A stretch of DNA of 64,000 nucleotides from contig NZ_SORX01000005.1 in NCBI RefSeq assembly GCF_004405125.1, forward strand, positions 124,001-188,000. The letters run 5' to 3'. Of the stretch, positions 56,016 through 64,000 are shown in pieces. The notes beneath the pieces were generated by a model. It searched no databases. It was not told the DNA's origin and was given only the letters and a program-made list of their open reading frames with translations. The position numbers and the translations under genes are program-made. The DNA is from Jeotgalibacillus salarius (lineage in GTDB: Bacteria; Bacillota; Bacilli; Bacillales; Jeotgalibacillaceae). How positions within the stretch are numbered: position 1 is the stretch's first letter; each line of letters starts with the position of its first letter.

Positions 56016-57401
56016 TTGAAACAACTCATTATAAGTGATAAAACCAGCGAAAAAAAATGGGCACTCGTCAACGACAAACGTCTTGACCGTCTTGAATTGT
56101 ATCCGCCATTTTCACAAACAAAAGTAGGCAACATATACAGCGGTACGATTGCGAGTATTAAACCGTCACTGCATGCTGCTTTTGTGATGTTTGACAATGG
56201 GCCTAAAGGTTATTTGCCATTAAAAAGCATCCCTGATGCCGGACCGGTCCATCAGGGAATGAGACTATTAGTACAGGTGAAAAAAGATGAGGAAGCGTCC
56301 AAAGGGCCTGTCCTGACAGGAGATATCGAATTATCCGGCAGATATATGGTGTATTTCCCTTTTACACAAATGGTCAGGCATTCCAAGAAGATCAGTCCGG
56401 CTAAACGAAAAACGCTGAACAAATGGGCGGAACATTCGCTTAAGAAAAACGGTGGTCTGTTAATTAGAAGTGAAGCTGAATTTGCAGATGAAGCACTTCT
56501 TTCGGCTGAACTAAATGAATTGCAAAGTCGTTTCAGCATGCTTATTCAAACTTTTAATTCAAAAAAAGGTGTTCACTTGCTGGACAAGCCTTCAAAATTT
56601 CTTGATGATATTAAAGAAGTTGTATTAAAGAGCCCACCGGATGAAGTGATTACTGACACAGCCGGAATGTCGAGCCGTCTTAAATCCTTTGTGAGCGAGT
56701 CAAATCTGAAAACGAACATTGAACTGCACGCAGCAGACGAAGATTTATTTCAAGCATATTTAAAAGAAGATATCGTTCAGCTGATGACGAGGCAAATTGT
56801 CTGGCTGGATGGCGGGAGTTCAATTGTCATTGATCCTCTTGAGGCGATGACTGTGATCGATGTCAATTCTTCGAAACAGACTGGTAGTAAACATCATCAG
56901 ACGGCTGCTAAAGAAATCAATACAAAAGCAGCACTGGAATCGCTTCGCCAAATGAGGATCAGGGATATGCATGGGATCATTGTCATTGATTTCATTAATA
57001 TGGAAAGTGCCAGTGATCGTGCTGAGATTGATTTAATCATTAAAGAAGAAGCTAAAAAAGATGTCAAACATGTATTTACTGCAGGTTTTACCGAACTGGG
57101 TCTTTATCAGTTAACCCGTAAAAAAACAAAGGCATCCTATCACGCCGTCTATACAGTTCCGTGTCCGGTCTGCGCCGGAAAAGGCCGTGTCCCTTCACCG
57201 GAAAGCTGTCTGCTTGAACTGGAGAAAGAATTGTTAATCAGGAGAAGAATCATTGAAAAAGCTGAAATTAAGCTCACAAAAGATATACTCAGTCTGATTA
57301 AAGAAGATCCAGCATTTCTTACCTGGATTGAAGACGAATTGAACATTCCGGTAAAATTAATAGAAATCGAACATACGCATTCTTATTATGAACTTAGGTG
57401 A
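56016..57401 (+). CDS. rng: Ribonuclease E/G
   Basis: Endoribonuclease of the RNase E/G family, cutting single-stranded AU-rich RNA and helping rRNA maturation. An S1 domain (about 30-110) precedes the catalytic core with D282 (VIDVNSS) and D325 (VIDFINM). CPVC is the zinc-link. 461 residues, so RNase G-sized without a degradosome tail. TTG 56016 lies six bases after GAGGTG; an in-frame GTG at 56007 overlaps that site. B. subtilis lacks this enzyme, using RNase Y and J. Confidence 0.93.
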   Translation: MKQLIISDKTSEKKWALVNDKRLDRLELYPPFSQTKVGNIYSGTIASIKPSLHAAFVMFDNGPKGYLPLKSIPDAGPVHQGMRLLVQVKKDEEASKGPVLTGDIELSGRYMVYFPFTQMVRHSKKISPAKRKTLNKWAEHSLKKNGGLLIRSEAEFADEALLSAELNELQSRFSMLIQTFNSKKGVHLLDKPSKFLDDIKEVVLKSPPDEVITDTAGMSSRLKSFVSESNLKTNIELHAADEDLFQAYLKEDIVQLMTRQIVWLDGGSSIVIDPLEAMTVIDVNSSKQTGSKHHQTAAKEINTKAALESLRQMRIRDMHGIIVIDFINMESASDRAEIDLIIKEEAKKDVKHVFTAGFTELGLYQLTRKKTKASYHAVYTVPCPVCAGKGRVPSPESCLLELEKELLIRRRIIEKAEIKLTKDILSLIKEDPAFLTWIEDELNIPVKLIEIEHTHSYYELR

Positions 57402-57416
57402 AAATAGAGAATGTCA

Positions 57417-57444
57417 TTGACACTGTTCTCGTTCATGTGATAAC
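57417..57444 (+). promoter_or_regulatory. Promoter of rplU
   Basis: Perfect TTGACA (57417-57422), 16-base spacer and GATAAC (57439-57444). Confidence 0.5.
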
Positions 57445-57447
57445 ATT

Positions 57448-57556
57448 CATATGTTACTGTTTGTAGCACCCGTGCTGCAACCGCTCATAACAGGTCTTTA
57501 AGCACTGAAAAGTCACCTGGTATATGGCGAGTCTGAGTGAACTCAAGGAGGTGCAT
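57448..57556 (+). ncRNA. Ribosomal protein L21 leader
   Basis: The 5' region of rplU contains AGCAC-CC-GTGCT (57465-57476), followed by an ACCGC block and a CAGGT / ACCTG stem. This matches, from memory, the Firmicutes L21 leader that lets L21 repress its own operon. A covariance-model search would settle it. Confidence 0.6.
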
Positions 57557-57560
57557 TGGA

Positions 57561-57869
57561 ATGTACGCAATTATTGAAACAGGCGGAAAGCAGATTAAAG
57601 TAGTTGAAGGCCAGGAGGTCTACATCGAAAAGCTTAACGCTGAAGCAGGCGAAGAAATTACGTTTGACAAAGTTCTTTTCGTAGGCGGAGATAATGTAAA
57701 AGTAGGAAGCCCACTAGTTGGTGGCGCTACTGTTACAGGTAAAGTTGAAAAACAGGGTCGCGCTAAAAAGATCACTGTATTCAAATACAAGCCGAAGAAA
57801 AATCAACACCGTAAGCTTGGTCACCGTCAGCCTTACACTAAAGTTGTAATCGGCAAGATCAACGCTTAA
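57561..57869 (+). CDS. rplU: 50S ribosomal protein L21
   Basis: Ribosomal large-subunit protein that binds 23S rRNA. 102 residues, with [14 protein letters not shown] at the N-terminus and the basic [17 protein letters not shown] motif. ATG 57561 follows AAGGAGGTG; an in-frame GTG upstream would include the ribosome site. First of rplU-prp-rpmA. Confidence 0.97.
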   Translation: MYAIIETGGKQIKVVEGQEVYIEKLNAEAGEEITFDKVLFVGGDNVKVGSPLVGGATVTGKVEKQGRAKKITVFKYKPKKNQHRKLGHRQPYTKVVIGKINA

Positions 57870-57880
57870 TAGGTCCCGAT

Positions 57881-58517
<637 letters not shown>

Positions 58518-58524
58518 TTTCTTA

Positions 58525-58560
58525 AGAAACTCTGGTTATAAACAGCCAGAGTTTCTTTTT
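58525..58560 (+). terminator. Terminator of rplU-prp-rpmA
   Basis: 11-bp stem AGAAACTCTGG / CCAGAGTTTCT, 10-base loop, then T. Confidence 0.9.
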
Positions 58561-58625
58561 ATATTCAGCATTAGCGCGTACTTTGATATACTGTAGGTTA
58601 AGTAACACTCTTTAGGAGGAGCCTG

Positions 58626-59177
58626 ATGATAGAATCAAAGCTAAAGCTCGAACTCCTGCAGCATTGCCGTCATGACTGGATGAATAAATTGCAGATGATT
58701 AAAGGAAACCTCGAGCTGTTGAATACAGACAGAGCGGCACAAATGATTGACGAAATGGTCATTGAATCCAGGCAGGAGGCATTACTGACTGCACTGGGAA
58801 CGCCACGTTTTTCAGAATGGCTGCTGACATATAATTGGTATCGTCCCGGGCCGTTAAAGCTCGGATACGAATTCACAGAAAGAATGAAAATTCCGGAAGC
58901 GTATGATATGCTGCTTCTAAATTGGGCGAAAAAAACTGCTGCAGCGGTGGATAAAGCATTAAATACACCGTCGGATCAGGAGCTTTACTTTTTATTTGAA
59001 CAGCAGGAAGAAAGCTTTTCCATTGTTGTGGAATATGAAGGGGAGCCTCTTCAATCCTCTCCGGAAAACATTATACAGGAGCCGGAAGAAGCACAGGTTG
59101 AATGGATTCACGATACATGCGCATCCTTTTCAATAAAGCTGACCTTTGATTACCCTGTACCAAGAGTGAAAGTTTAA
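58626..59177 (+). CDS. spo0B: Sporulation phosphotransferase Spo0B
   Basis: Passes phosphate from Spo0F to Spo0A in the phosphorelay that starts sporulation. 183 residues, with the phosphorylated histidine in [10 protein letters not shown] (about residue 16) on the dimerising helix. The remainder is a degenerate kinase-like domain. Always found upstream of obg in Bacillales. TTTAGGAGGAG precedes the ATG. Confidence 0.9.
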   Translation: MIESKLKLELLQHCRHDWMNKLQMIKGNLELLNTDRAAQMIDEMVIESRQEALLTALGTPRFSEWLLTYNWYRPGPLKLGYEFTERMKIPEAYDMLLLNWAKKTAAAVDKALNTPSDQELYFLFEQQEESFSIVVEYEGEPLQSSPENIIQEPEEAQVEWIHDTCASFSIKLTFDYPVPRVKV

Positions 59178-59197
59178 CAATAGGAGGATCCACAATT

Positions 59198-60484
59198 ATG
59201 TTTGTCGATCAGGTAAAGATATATGTAAAAGGCGGAGACGGCGGAGATGGAATGGTCGCTTTCCGTAGAGAAAAATATGTACCAAAGGGCGGACCTGCCG
59301 GTGGAGACGGCGGACAAGGCGCCAATGTAATCTTTCTAGTTGAAGAAGGCTTAAGAACACTGATGGATTTCCGTTATCAGCGCCACTTCAAAGCACCTAA
59401 AGGTGAAAACGGAATGACTAAAAATCAGCACGGCAGAGGTGCGTCTGACATGGTCGTAAAAGTTCCACCAGGCACAGTCGTAAAAGATGAAGCAACTGGT
59501 GAAGTCATTGCTGACCTTACAGAACACGGACAACAGGCTGTGATTGCAAAAGGCGGACGCGGAGGCAGAGGAAATTCCCGTTTTGCTTCTCCTTCAAATC
59601 CTGCGCCGGAACTGTCTGAAAAAGGCGAACCGGGTCAGGAAAAAACCATCGTAATGGAATTGAAATTACTTGCCGATGTTGGGCTTGTAGGATTCCCTAG
59701 TGTAGGGAAGTCAACGCTATTATCTGTTGTATCTGCTGCAAAGCCAAAAATTGCTGAGTACCACTTTACGACAATTGCACCGAACCTGGGCATGGTGGAA
59801 ACTGAAGATAACCGGACATTTGTCATGGCAGACCTTCCGGGATTAATTGAAGGTGCGCATGAAGGGGTTGGGCTTGGACATCAATTCCTCAGACATATTG
59901 AAAGAACACGTGTTATTGTACACGTTGTTGATATGTCAGCACTTGAAGGAAGAGATCCTTATGACGATTATATGACGATCAATAATGAGCTGAATGAATA
60001 TAACTTACGCTTATCTGAACGTCCTCAGGTAGTTGTTGCAAATAAAATGGACATGCCTGAAGCAGAAGAGAACCTGAAGAAATTTAAAGAACAGATTGGT
60101 GAAGATGTACAAGTCTTTCCTGTTTCGGCCATTTCCAGACAGGGTCTTAAGGAGCTTCTTTATACTGTTGCTGATCTTGTTGAATCTACACCTGAATTCC
60201 CTCTGCAGGAAGCTGAAAAGGATGAAACAATCAACCGCGTTCTTTATAAGCATCAGGAAGAAGCGAAATTCGAGATTACACGCGATCCTGATGGAAGCTT
60301 CGTGATTACAGGAGATTCACTTGAAAGATTATTTAAAATGACTGATTTCAGCCGTGAAGAATCAATCAGACGATTTTCGCGTCAGATGCGTGGAATGGGT
60401 ATTGATGATGCACTTCGTGAAAAAGGTGCGAAGAACGGTGATACAGTTAAGATCATTGAATTTGAATTTGATTTCGTAGAGTAA
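59198..60484 (+). CDS. obgE: GTPase Obg
   Basis: Essential GTPase of ribosome assembly, also tied to stress and sporulation signalling. 428 residues: glycine-rich N-terminal Obg fold ([20 protein letters not shown]), G domain with [18 protein letters not shown] and NKMD motifs, and a C-terminal OCT domain. ATG after AGGAGGATCC. Next to spo0B and pheB as in B. subtilis. Confidence 0.97.
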   Translation: MFVDQVKIYVKGGDGGDGMVAFRREKYVPKGGPAGGDGGQGANVIFLVEEGLRTLMDFRYQRHFKAPKGENGMTKNQHGRGASDMVVKVPPGTVVKDEATGEVIADLTEHGQQAVIAKGGRGGRGNSRFASPSNPAPELSEKGEPGQEKTIVMELKLLADVGLVGFPSVGKSTLLSVVSAAKPKIAEYHFTTIAPNLGMVETEDNRTFVMADLPGLIEGAHEGVGLGHQFLRHIERTRVIVHVVDMSALEGRDPYDDYMTINNELNEYNLRLSERPQVVVANKMDMPEAEENLKKFKEQIGEDVQVFPVSAISRQGLKELLYTVADLVESTPEFPLQEAEKDETINRVLYKHQEEAKFEITRDPDGSFVITGDSLERLFKMTDFSREESIRRFSRQMRGMGIDDALREKGAKNGDTVKIIEFEFDFVE

Positions 60485-60500
60485 AGCGGGAGGGTATAAG

Positions 60501-60956
60501 GTGCCAAAAAAGGAACTAAATGAGAAATTCTATCTGGTAAGAGAAGATGTGCTTCCTGAAGCGATGCAAAAAACGCTTGAAGCAAAGCAGCTGCTTGAGA
60601 GGGGACATGCAGGATCTGTATGGGAAGCTGTGCGCTCAGTCGATTTAAGCCGAAGCGCATTTTATAAATACAGAGACACTGTTTTCCCGTTTCATACGGT
60701 TGTGAAAGAAAAAATCATCACGCTCTTTTTCCATCTGGAAGACCGCTCAGGCACCTTATCTCAGCTGCTTGAGCTGGTTGCTACCTGTGGTGGGAACATA
60801 TTGACCATTCATCAGACAATTCCGCTCCAGGGGCGGGCAAACGTTACCTTATCACTCAATGTAACAGATATGAATGTGACGCTTGATGAGATGATGAACA
60901 GACTAAAAAGACTTGAGTTTGTTGAGAAAGTTGAAGTGCTGGGCTCAGGTGCCTGA
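60501..60956 (+). CDS. pheB: ACT domain protein PheB
   Basis: 151 residues: a short N-terminal helical part ([15 protein letters not shown]) and a C-terminal ACT domain ([26 protein letters not shown]), close to B. subtilis PheB. Its exact role is unproven; it is named for its place beside pheA and likely senses an aromatic amino acid. GTG start after GGGAGGG. Confidence 0.9.
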   Translation: MPKKELNEKFYLVREDVLPEAMQKTLEAKQLLERGHAGSVWEAVRSVDLSRSAFYKYRDTVFPFHTVVKEKIITLFFHLEDRSGTLSQLLELVATCGGNILTIHQTIPLQGRANVTLSLNVTDMNVTLDEMMNRLKRLEFVEKVEVLGSGA

Positions 60957-60978
60957 TTTTGATGAAGAAGGTGAACAA

Positions 60979-61839
60979 ATGAGAATTGGTTATTTAGGTC
61001 CGGAAGCTTCATTTACCCATTATGCGGTAAAAAGCGTGTTCATAAATGAAGAATATATTGCATTTCCTACTATTCCTGACTGCCTGGAGGCACTTGCAGA
61101 GAAAAAGGTAGACCGGGCAGTTGTCCCGCTCGAAAATGCACTTGAGGGTTCTGTCCCGATCACTGTAGACTATTTATTTCATGATGTGGATTTACATATT
61201 ACTGCCGAATTAATCTCACCGATTGAGCAGCACTTAATGGTTCACCCGGATCATGAGCACGAATGGCAGGACGTAAGCAGGATTATGTCACATTCACATG
61301 CGCTTGCTCAATGCCATAAGTACTTATATTACCGATTCAGAGGAGTAACACTTGAGCCATCTACCTCTACATCAGCTGCTGCTCAATATGTGAGCGCGCA
61401 TCCTGAAGAGAATATTGCCGCGATTGGTAATGCGCTGGCTGCAGATACATACGGGTTAACAGTTGTTGAAGAAAATATTCATGACTTTCATTTCAATCAC
61501 ACACGCTTTGTTGTATTGACCAGTGAATTAGAGACTGAATTGCTGCCTTTTGAGCATGATGCTGAAAAAACTACATTAATGGTTACACTTCCTTCAGACG
61601 ACAGGCCAGGTGCGCTCCATCAGGTGCTTTCTGCTTTTTCATGGCGCCAGCTCAGCCTCAGTAAAATTGAATCGAGACCTCTCAAAACAGGTCTGGGTAA
61701 TTACTTTTTCATCATTGACGTTGAGCGTCCTGTTGATGGCATATTGATGCAGGGAGCAATTGAAGAGCTTGAAGCACTGGGCTGTACAGTAAAAGTTCTC
61801 GGAAGTTATAAAAAACATATGCTACTGCCGCAGAAATAA
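60979..61839 (+). CDS. pheA: Prephenate dehydratase
   Basis: Converts prephenate to phenylpyruvate in phenylalanine synthesis. 286 residues, monofunctional. The catalytic NHTRFVVL and PLENALEGSV motifs sit in the periplasmic-binding-like domain. A C-terminal ACT domain carries GALHQVL and ESRP, the phenylalanine-binding elements for feedback inhibition. ATG 60979 follows GAAGGTGA; a longer in-frame reading inside pheB is rejected. Confidence 0.95.
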   Translation: MRIGYLGPEASFTHYAVKSVFINEEYIAFPTIPDCLEALAEKKVDRAVVPLENALEGSVPITVDYLFHDVDLHITAELISPIEQHLMVHPDHEHEWQDVSRIMSHSHALAQCHKYLYYRFRGVTLEPSTSTSAAAQYVSAHPEENIAAIGNALAADTYGLTVVEENIHDFHFNHTRFVVLTSELETELLPFEHDAEKTTLMVTLPSDDRPGALHQVLSAFSWRQLSLSKIESRPLKTGLGNYFFIIDVERPVDGILMQGAIEELEALGCTVKVLGSYKKHMLLPQK

Positions 61840-61881
61840 AAAACTGATTCTCTCCTCACATTGAGAGAATCAGTTTTTTTA
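61838..61881. terminator. Bidirectional terminator between pheA and niaR
   Basis: Long stem of at least 15 bp, AAAACTGATTCTCTC / GAGAGAATCAGTTTT, with A and T tracts on both sides. Confidence 0.93.
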
Positions 61882-62415
61882 GCCTTTATGCAATATTCCT
61901 GCATGATCAAGCTCCTGTTCAATATGATCCAATATTGCAGCATTTTCAGCTTCGATTTCATGCATGTGAACGCCATCTGTTAGTTCTGACAAAAGTGAAG
62001 ACTCAGAAGAAGAGAGTTGATCTGTAAACCGTTTCACTTCAGCCTGATTGTGCAGCATGAGTGAAGCGGTCATCTCACCGTAGACAGGGTGTTCAATCAC
62101 GACATTTTTAACAATTGCTCCGTGTTTAACGATTAGCTGCAATTCTTGTTCGGTCTGCTCAGGCGTATGCCTGCAGACGATCAATCTTGAAACCCGGCTA
62201 ACAGGATTTGAAGGCATATATAAATAACCCTGACTTGTAGCAAGTATTGGTTCGTTTTTTGCTTTTAACAAATTAATATCGCTCACAATGACCTGTCTGC
62301 TCACATTCATTTCTTTGGCGAGAGAGCGGCCGGTAATTGGTCCAATGGAATGCCGGAGAGCTAGTAATATTTTTTCTCTTCTGGCTTCACCTGTTTTCTG
62401 GCGGTCACTTGGCAT
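61879..62415 (-). CDS. niaR: NAD biosynthesis repressor NiaR
   Basis: Nicotinate-responsive repressor of NAD synthesis and salvage genes (B. subtilis YrxA). 178 residues: an N-terminal HTH (GRSLAKEMNVSRQVIVSDI) and a C-terminal 3H domain with conserved histidines in VKHGAIV, VIEHPVYGE and GVHMHEIE, which bind metal. In B. subtilis the gene stands beside nadB/nadC/nadA; these are not here, so its targets are elsewhere. Convergent to pheA. Confidence 0.9.
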   Translation of the reverse strand: MPSDRQKTGEARREKILLALRHSIGPITGRSLAKEMNVSRQVIVSDINLLKAKNEPILATSQGYLYMPSNPVSRVSRLIVCRHTPEQTEQELQLIVKHGAIVKNVVIEHPVYGEMTASLMLHNQAEVKRFTDQLSSSESSLLSELTDGVHMHEIEAENAAILDHIEQELDHAGILHKG

Positions 62416-62509
62416 CTGCTACCCTTCTTTCCTAGGATGTTCTGAAAGTATTGTATCATAAATCCATTTCGTTCATAGGATATATGGAATGAATAATGGA
62501 GGTGGCAAT

Positions 62510-63127
62510 ATGAAAATTCATGTTGTTCAAAAAGGAGATACACTTTGGACGATCGCAAAACATTATCAGGTATCTTTCGAGGAACTGAAAGCAATTAACG
62601 CTCATCTGGCTAATCCTGATATGATCATGCCTGGTATGAAAATTAAAATTCCTGCAGAAAAGTCAGCTGAAAAAACAGCTGGAAAGAAAAGCGAATACAT
62701 GCATCCATATACAAATGATAAACCTGCTTCTCCGCAACTGCCAGAAGAGACATTTCCAATGCCTGCTATGCCTTATCCCAGTTTTATGATGCCTGCGACG
62801 CCTCAGATGCCTGTAATGCCAAAAATGCAGAAGATGCCTGATATGTCTGCAATGCCTCAGATCCCAAAGATGCCTGAAATGCCTAAAGCCCATGAAAAGA
62901 ATGAATGGGAAAAAATGATTGGGGAAAAATATTGCAGCTGTAACGAGAAACCTTCTGTAAAATCTATGGAGCATATGATGCCTCACATGATGCAGCCGCA
63001 GCAAATGCATATGCCTCCTATGCCTGAACAAATGTTTCATCCTATGATGGACCACAACTGTCATCCGATGCCGGTTTGTTGCTGTTGTGGTTGTCCGTGT
63101 CATTTTCCATACAGAGGACCTTTTTAA
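62510..63127 (+). CDS. safA: Spore inner-coat morphogenetic protein SafA
   Basis: Mother-cell protein that organises the inner coat at the cortex surface, recruited by SpoVID (also in this window). 205 residues: an N-terminal LysM domain (VVQKGDTLWTIAKHYQVSF...GMKIKIP), a Met/Pro-rich low-complexity middle with repeated MPxMP units, and a C-terminus with a dense cysteine cluster (VCCCCGCPCH). ATG 62510 follows GGAGGTGGC. Shorter than B. subtilis SafA. The cysteine cluster may crosslink or bind metal. Confidence 0.87.
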   Translation: MKIHVVQKGDTLWTIAKHYQVSFEELKAINAHLANPDMIMPGMKIKIPAEKSAEKTAGKKSEYMHPYTNDKPASPQLPEETFPMPAMPYPSFMMPATPQMPVMPKMQKMPDMSAMPQIPKMPEMPKAHEKNEWEKMIGEKYCSCNEKPSVKSMEHMMPHMMQPQQMHMPPMPEQMFHPMMDHNCHPMPVCCCCGCPCHFPYRGPF

Positions 63128-63155
63128 AACCTGTGAATAAAAACAGCTAAAACAC

Positions 63156-63193
63156 AAACCCTATCTTAAAGAGCATATTTTAGGAGAGGGTTT
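63156..63193 (+). other. Hairpin over the bofC ribosome site
   Basis: AAACCCT (63156-63162) pairs with AGGGTTT (63187-63193); further partial pairing brings AGGAG of the bofC ribosome site into the stem. It could reduce translation. Inference only. Confidence 0.35.
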
Positions 63194-63194
63194 A

Positions 63195-63482
63195 ATGAAA
63201 ATATTCGTCACAATGTTAATGTGTCTGTTATTATCGAGCATTCACGTGGATCAAACCTATGCAGCTCAGCTTTCATTAAATTTAGCAATAGAAACCATTT
63301 ACCAAAATGGAGAAAAAGGGATTGAGCACAGAACGGAGTCTTTTGAAGCAATGGAAGACTTCTTTGCGGCTTACTCCAGTTTGCAAATTATTGATATGAG
63401 TAATGAGCTGATTACGTTGAGAACATCTGAAAAGGAAGTTTCTCCACTCGTGAAATTGAGCGGATATTATGAAATTGATTAA
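63195..63482 (+). CDS. bofC: Short BofC-like protein (N-terminal domain only)
   Basis: 95-residue exported protein with a signal peptide ending near TYAA. Residues 26-95 align with the N-terminal domain of B. subtilis BofC (GIEHRTESFEAMEDFFAAYS, then SPLVKLSGYYEID), but the C-terminal half of BofC (170 residues) is missing; a clean stop and terminator follow. BofC inhibits SpoIVB, a forespore protease that signals to SpoIVFB. The gene lies just before ruvA, as in B. subtilis. Whether the short form still inhibits SpoIVB is unknown. Confidence 0.75.
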   Translation: MKIFVTMLMCLLLSSIHVDQTYAAQLSLNLAIETIYQNGEKGIEHRTESFEAMEDFFAAYSSLQIIDMSNELITLRTSEKEVSPLVKLSGYYEID

Positions 63483-63504
63483 ACAGCCCAAGCGGCTGTT
63501 TTTT
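63481..63504 (+). terminator. Terminator of bofC
   Basis: AAACAGCC / GGCTGTTT with a 5-base loop and T run, at the stop codon. Confidence 0.85.
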
Positions 63505-63620
63505 CTATTGCTGAAAAAAGTAACCTTACATGATAAAATAGAACAGATGTTTTGTTAGAAGAACAGGACTCAACAACGAACGATCATAAAAAAGTCAGAC
63601 ATATCAGCAACTAGAAATTG

Positions 63621-63629
63621 TGTTACAAT
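63621..63629 (+). promoter_or_regulatory. Extended -10 promoter of ruvA
   Basis: TGT-TACAAT (63621-63629), 30 bases before the start; -35 is weak. Confidence 0.4.
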
Positions 63630-63658
63630 GAAGTTTGCATTGAAAGGAAGATTCTATC

Positions 63659-64000
63659 ATGTATGAATATATAAAAGGTGAAATTACATATATCTCAACA
63701 GAGTATATTGTTTCTGATCATCATGGGTTAGGCTACAAAATTTATATGCCTAATCCTTTTGTGATGTCTTCTAAGCAGGGAGAAACAGTACAGGTATTTA
63801 CTTATCAGCACGTCAGAGAAGATCAGCTCACATTGTTTGGGTTTCCTACGATGGAGGAAAAGCTTTTATTTACGAAGCTATTGAATGTATCGGGAATCGG
63901 TCCAAAGGGTGCCTTAGCTATTCTTGCCTCCGGTGCGCCTGAGCAGGTCATTCAGGCAATTGAAGATGAAAATGAAACGCTGCTTGTTAAATTCCCTGGT
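63659..64000 (+). CDS. ruvA: Holliday junction protein RuvA (partial, cut by window end)
   Basis: The first 114 codons of RuvA, which binds four-way junctions and recruits the RuvB motor. The start [13 protein letters not shown] and the helix-hairpin-helix [17 protein letters not shown] are characteristic. The frame is open to the last base. ATG follows AAAGGAAG. Place after bofC agrees with B. subtilis bofC-ruvA-ruvB. Confidence 0.93.
   Translation, partial: MYEYIKGEITYISTEYIVSDHHGLGYKIYMPNPFVMSSKQGETVQVFTYQHVREDQLTLFGFPTMEEKLLFTKLLNVSGIGPKGALAILASGAPEQVIQAIEDENETLLVKFPG

Noticed and set aside
62663-63157. 164-residue minus-strand His/Arg-rich frame opposite safA
   Set aside because: Antisense of Met/Pro repeats; composition is an artefact and no ribosome site is present.

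Overview
This 64 kb window looks like chromosome from an endospore-forming member of Bacillales. The protein sequences and gene order point to the Planococcaceae / Jeotgalibacillus-like side rather than Bacillus subtilis itself; the genus is inferred, not proven. Reasons: sporulation genes (gerE, spoVID, spoIIB, spoIVFA/spoIVFB, spo0B, safA, a short bofC), strong Shine-Dalgarno sites with frequent GTG/TTG starts, moderate-to-low G+C, a valine T-box leader, an L21 leader, and long synteny with the B. subtilis sdhC-to-ruvA region. Almost everything is transcribed left to right.

Layout. 1-7.6 kb: sdhCAB (complex II), a thioesterase, gerE, a MarR regulator, racE, rph, rdgB and a phosphodiesterase. 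7.6-14.9 kb: a tRNA-Arg(TCT), a TPR protein, then protein quality control (tig, clpX, lonA) and the GTPase ysxC. 15-21.7 kb: a palindromic intergenic repeat, a complex control region and hemAXCDBL for haem synthesis up to uroporphyrinogen III, plus hemL. 21.8-27.3 kb: spoVID, a small antisense membrane protein, T-box-valS and folC.

27.4-48.3 kb is the accessory part. B. subtilis has little more than comC (prepilin peptidase) and spoIIB between folC and maf. Here there is a full Gram-positive type IV pilus locus: a membrane GAF-GGDEF protein; a 1179-residue secreted multi-Ig-like protein; an ankyrin membrane protein; three minor prepilins on the minus strand, one carrying a very large beta-rich domain; an acidic three-helix membrane protein; a PRC-barrel protein; a VanW-N-like exported protein; then pilB, pilT, pilC, a major pilin, pilM, pilN, pilO, another prepilin and the peptidase pilD/comC. 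PilB has an N-terminal MshEN-type domain of the kind that binds cyclic-di-GMP and the first gene is a predicted diguanylate cyclase, so the locus may encode both the machine and its second-messenger input.

48.4-64 kb returns to the conserved backbone: spoIIB, maf, radC, mreBCD, minCD, spoIVFA/FB, an RNase E/G gene (absent from B. subtilis), rplU-prp-rpmA, spo0B-obgE-pheB-pheA, a convergent niaR, safA, a BofC that lacks its C-terminal half, and the start of ruvA, cut by the window edge. Relative to B. subtilis, gerM, lonB, ysxE and the nad genes are missing from their usual places. No insertion sequence, prophage, CRISPR array or rRNA gene was seen.
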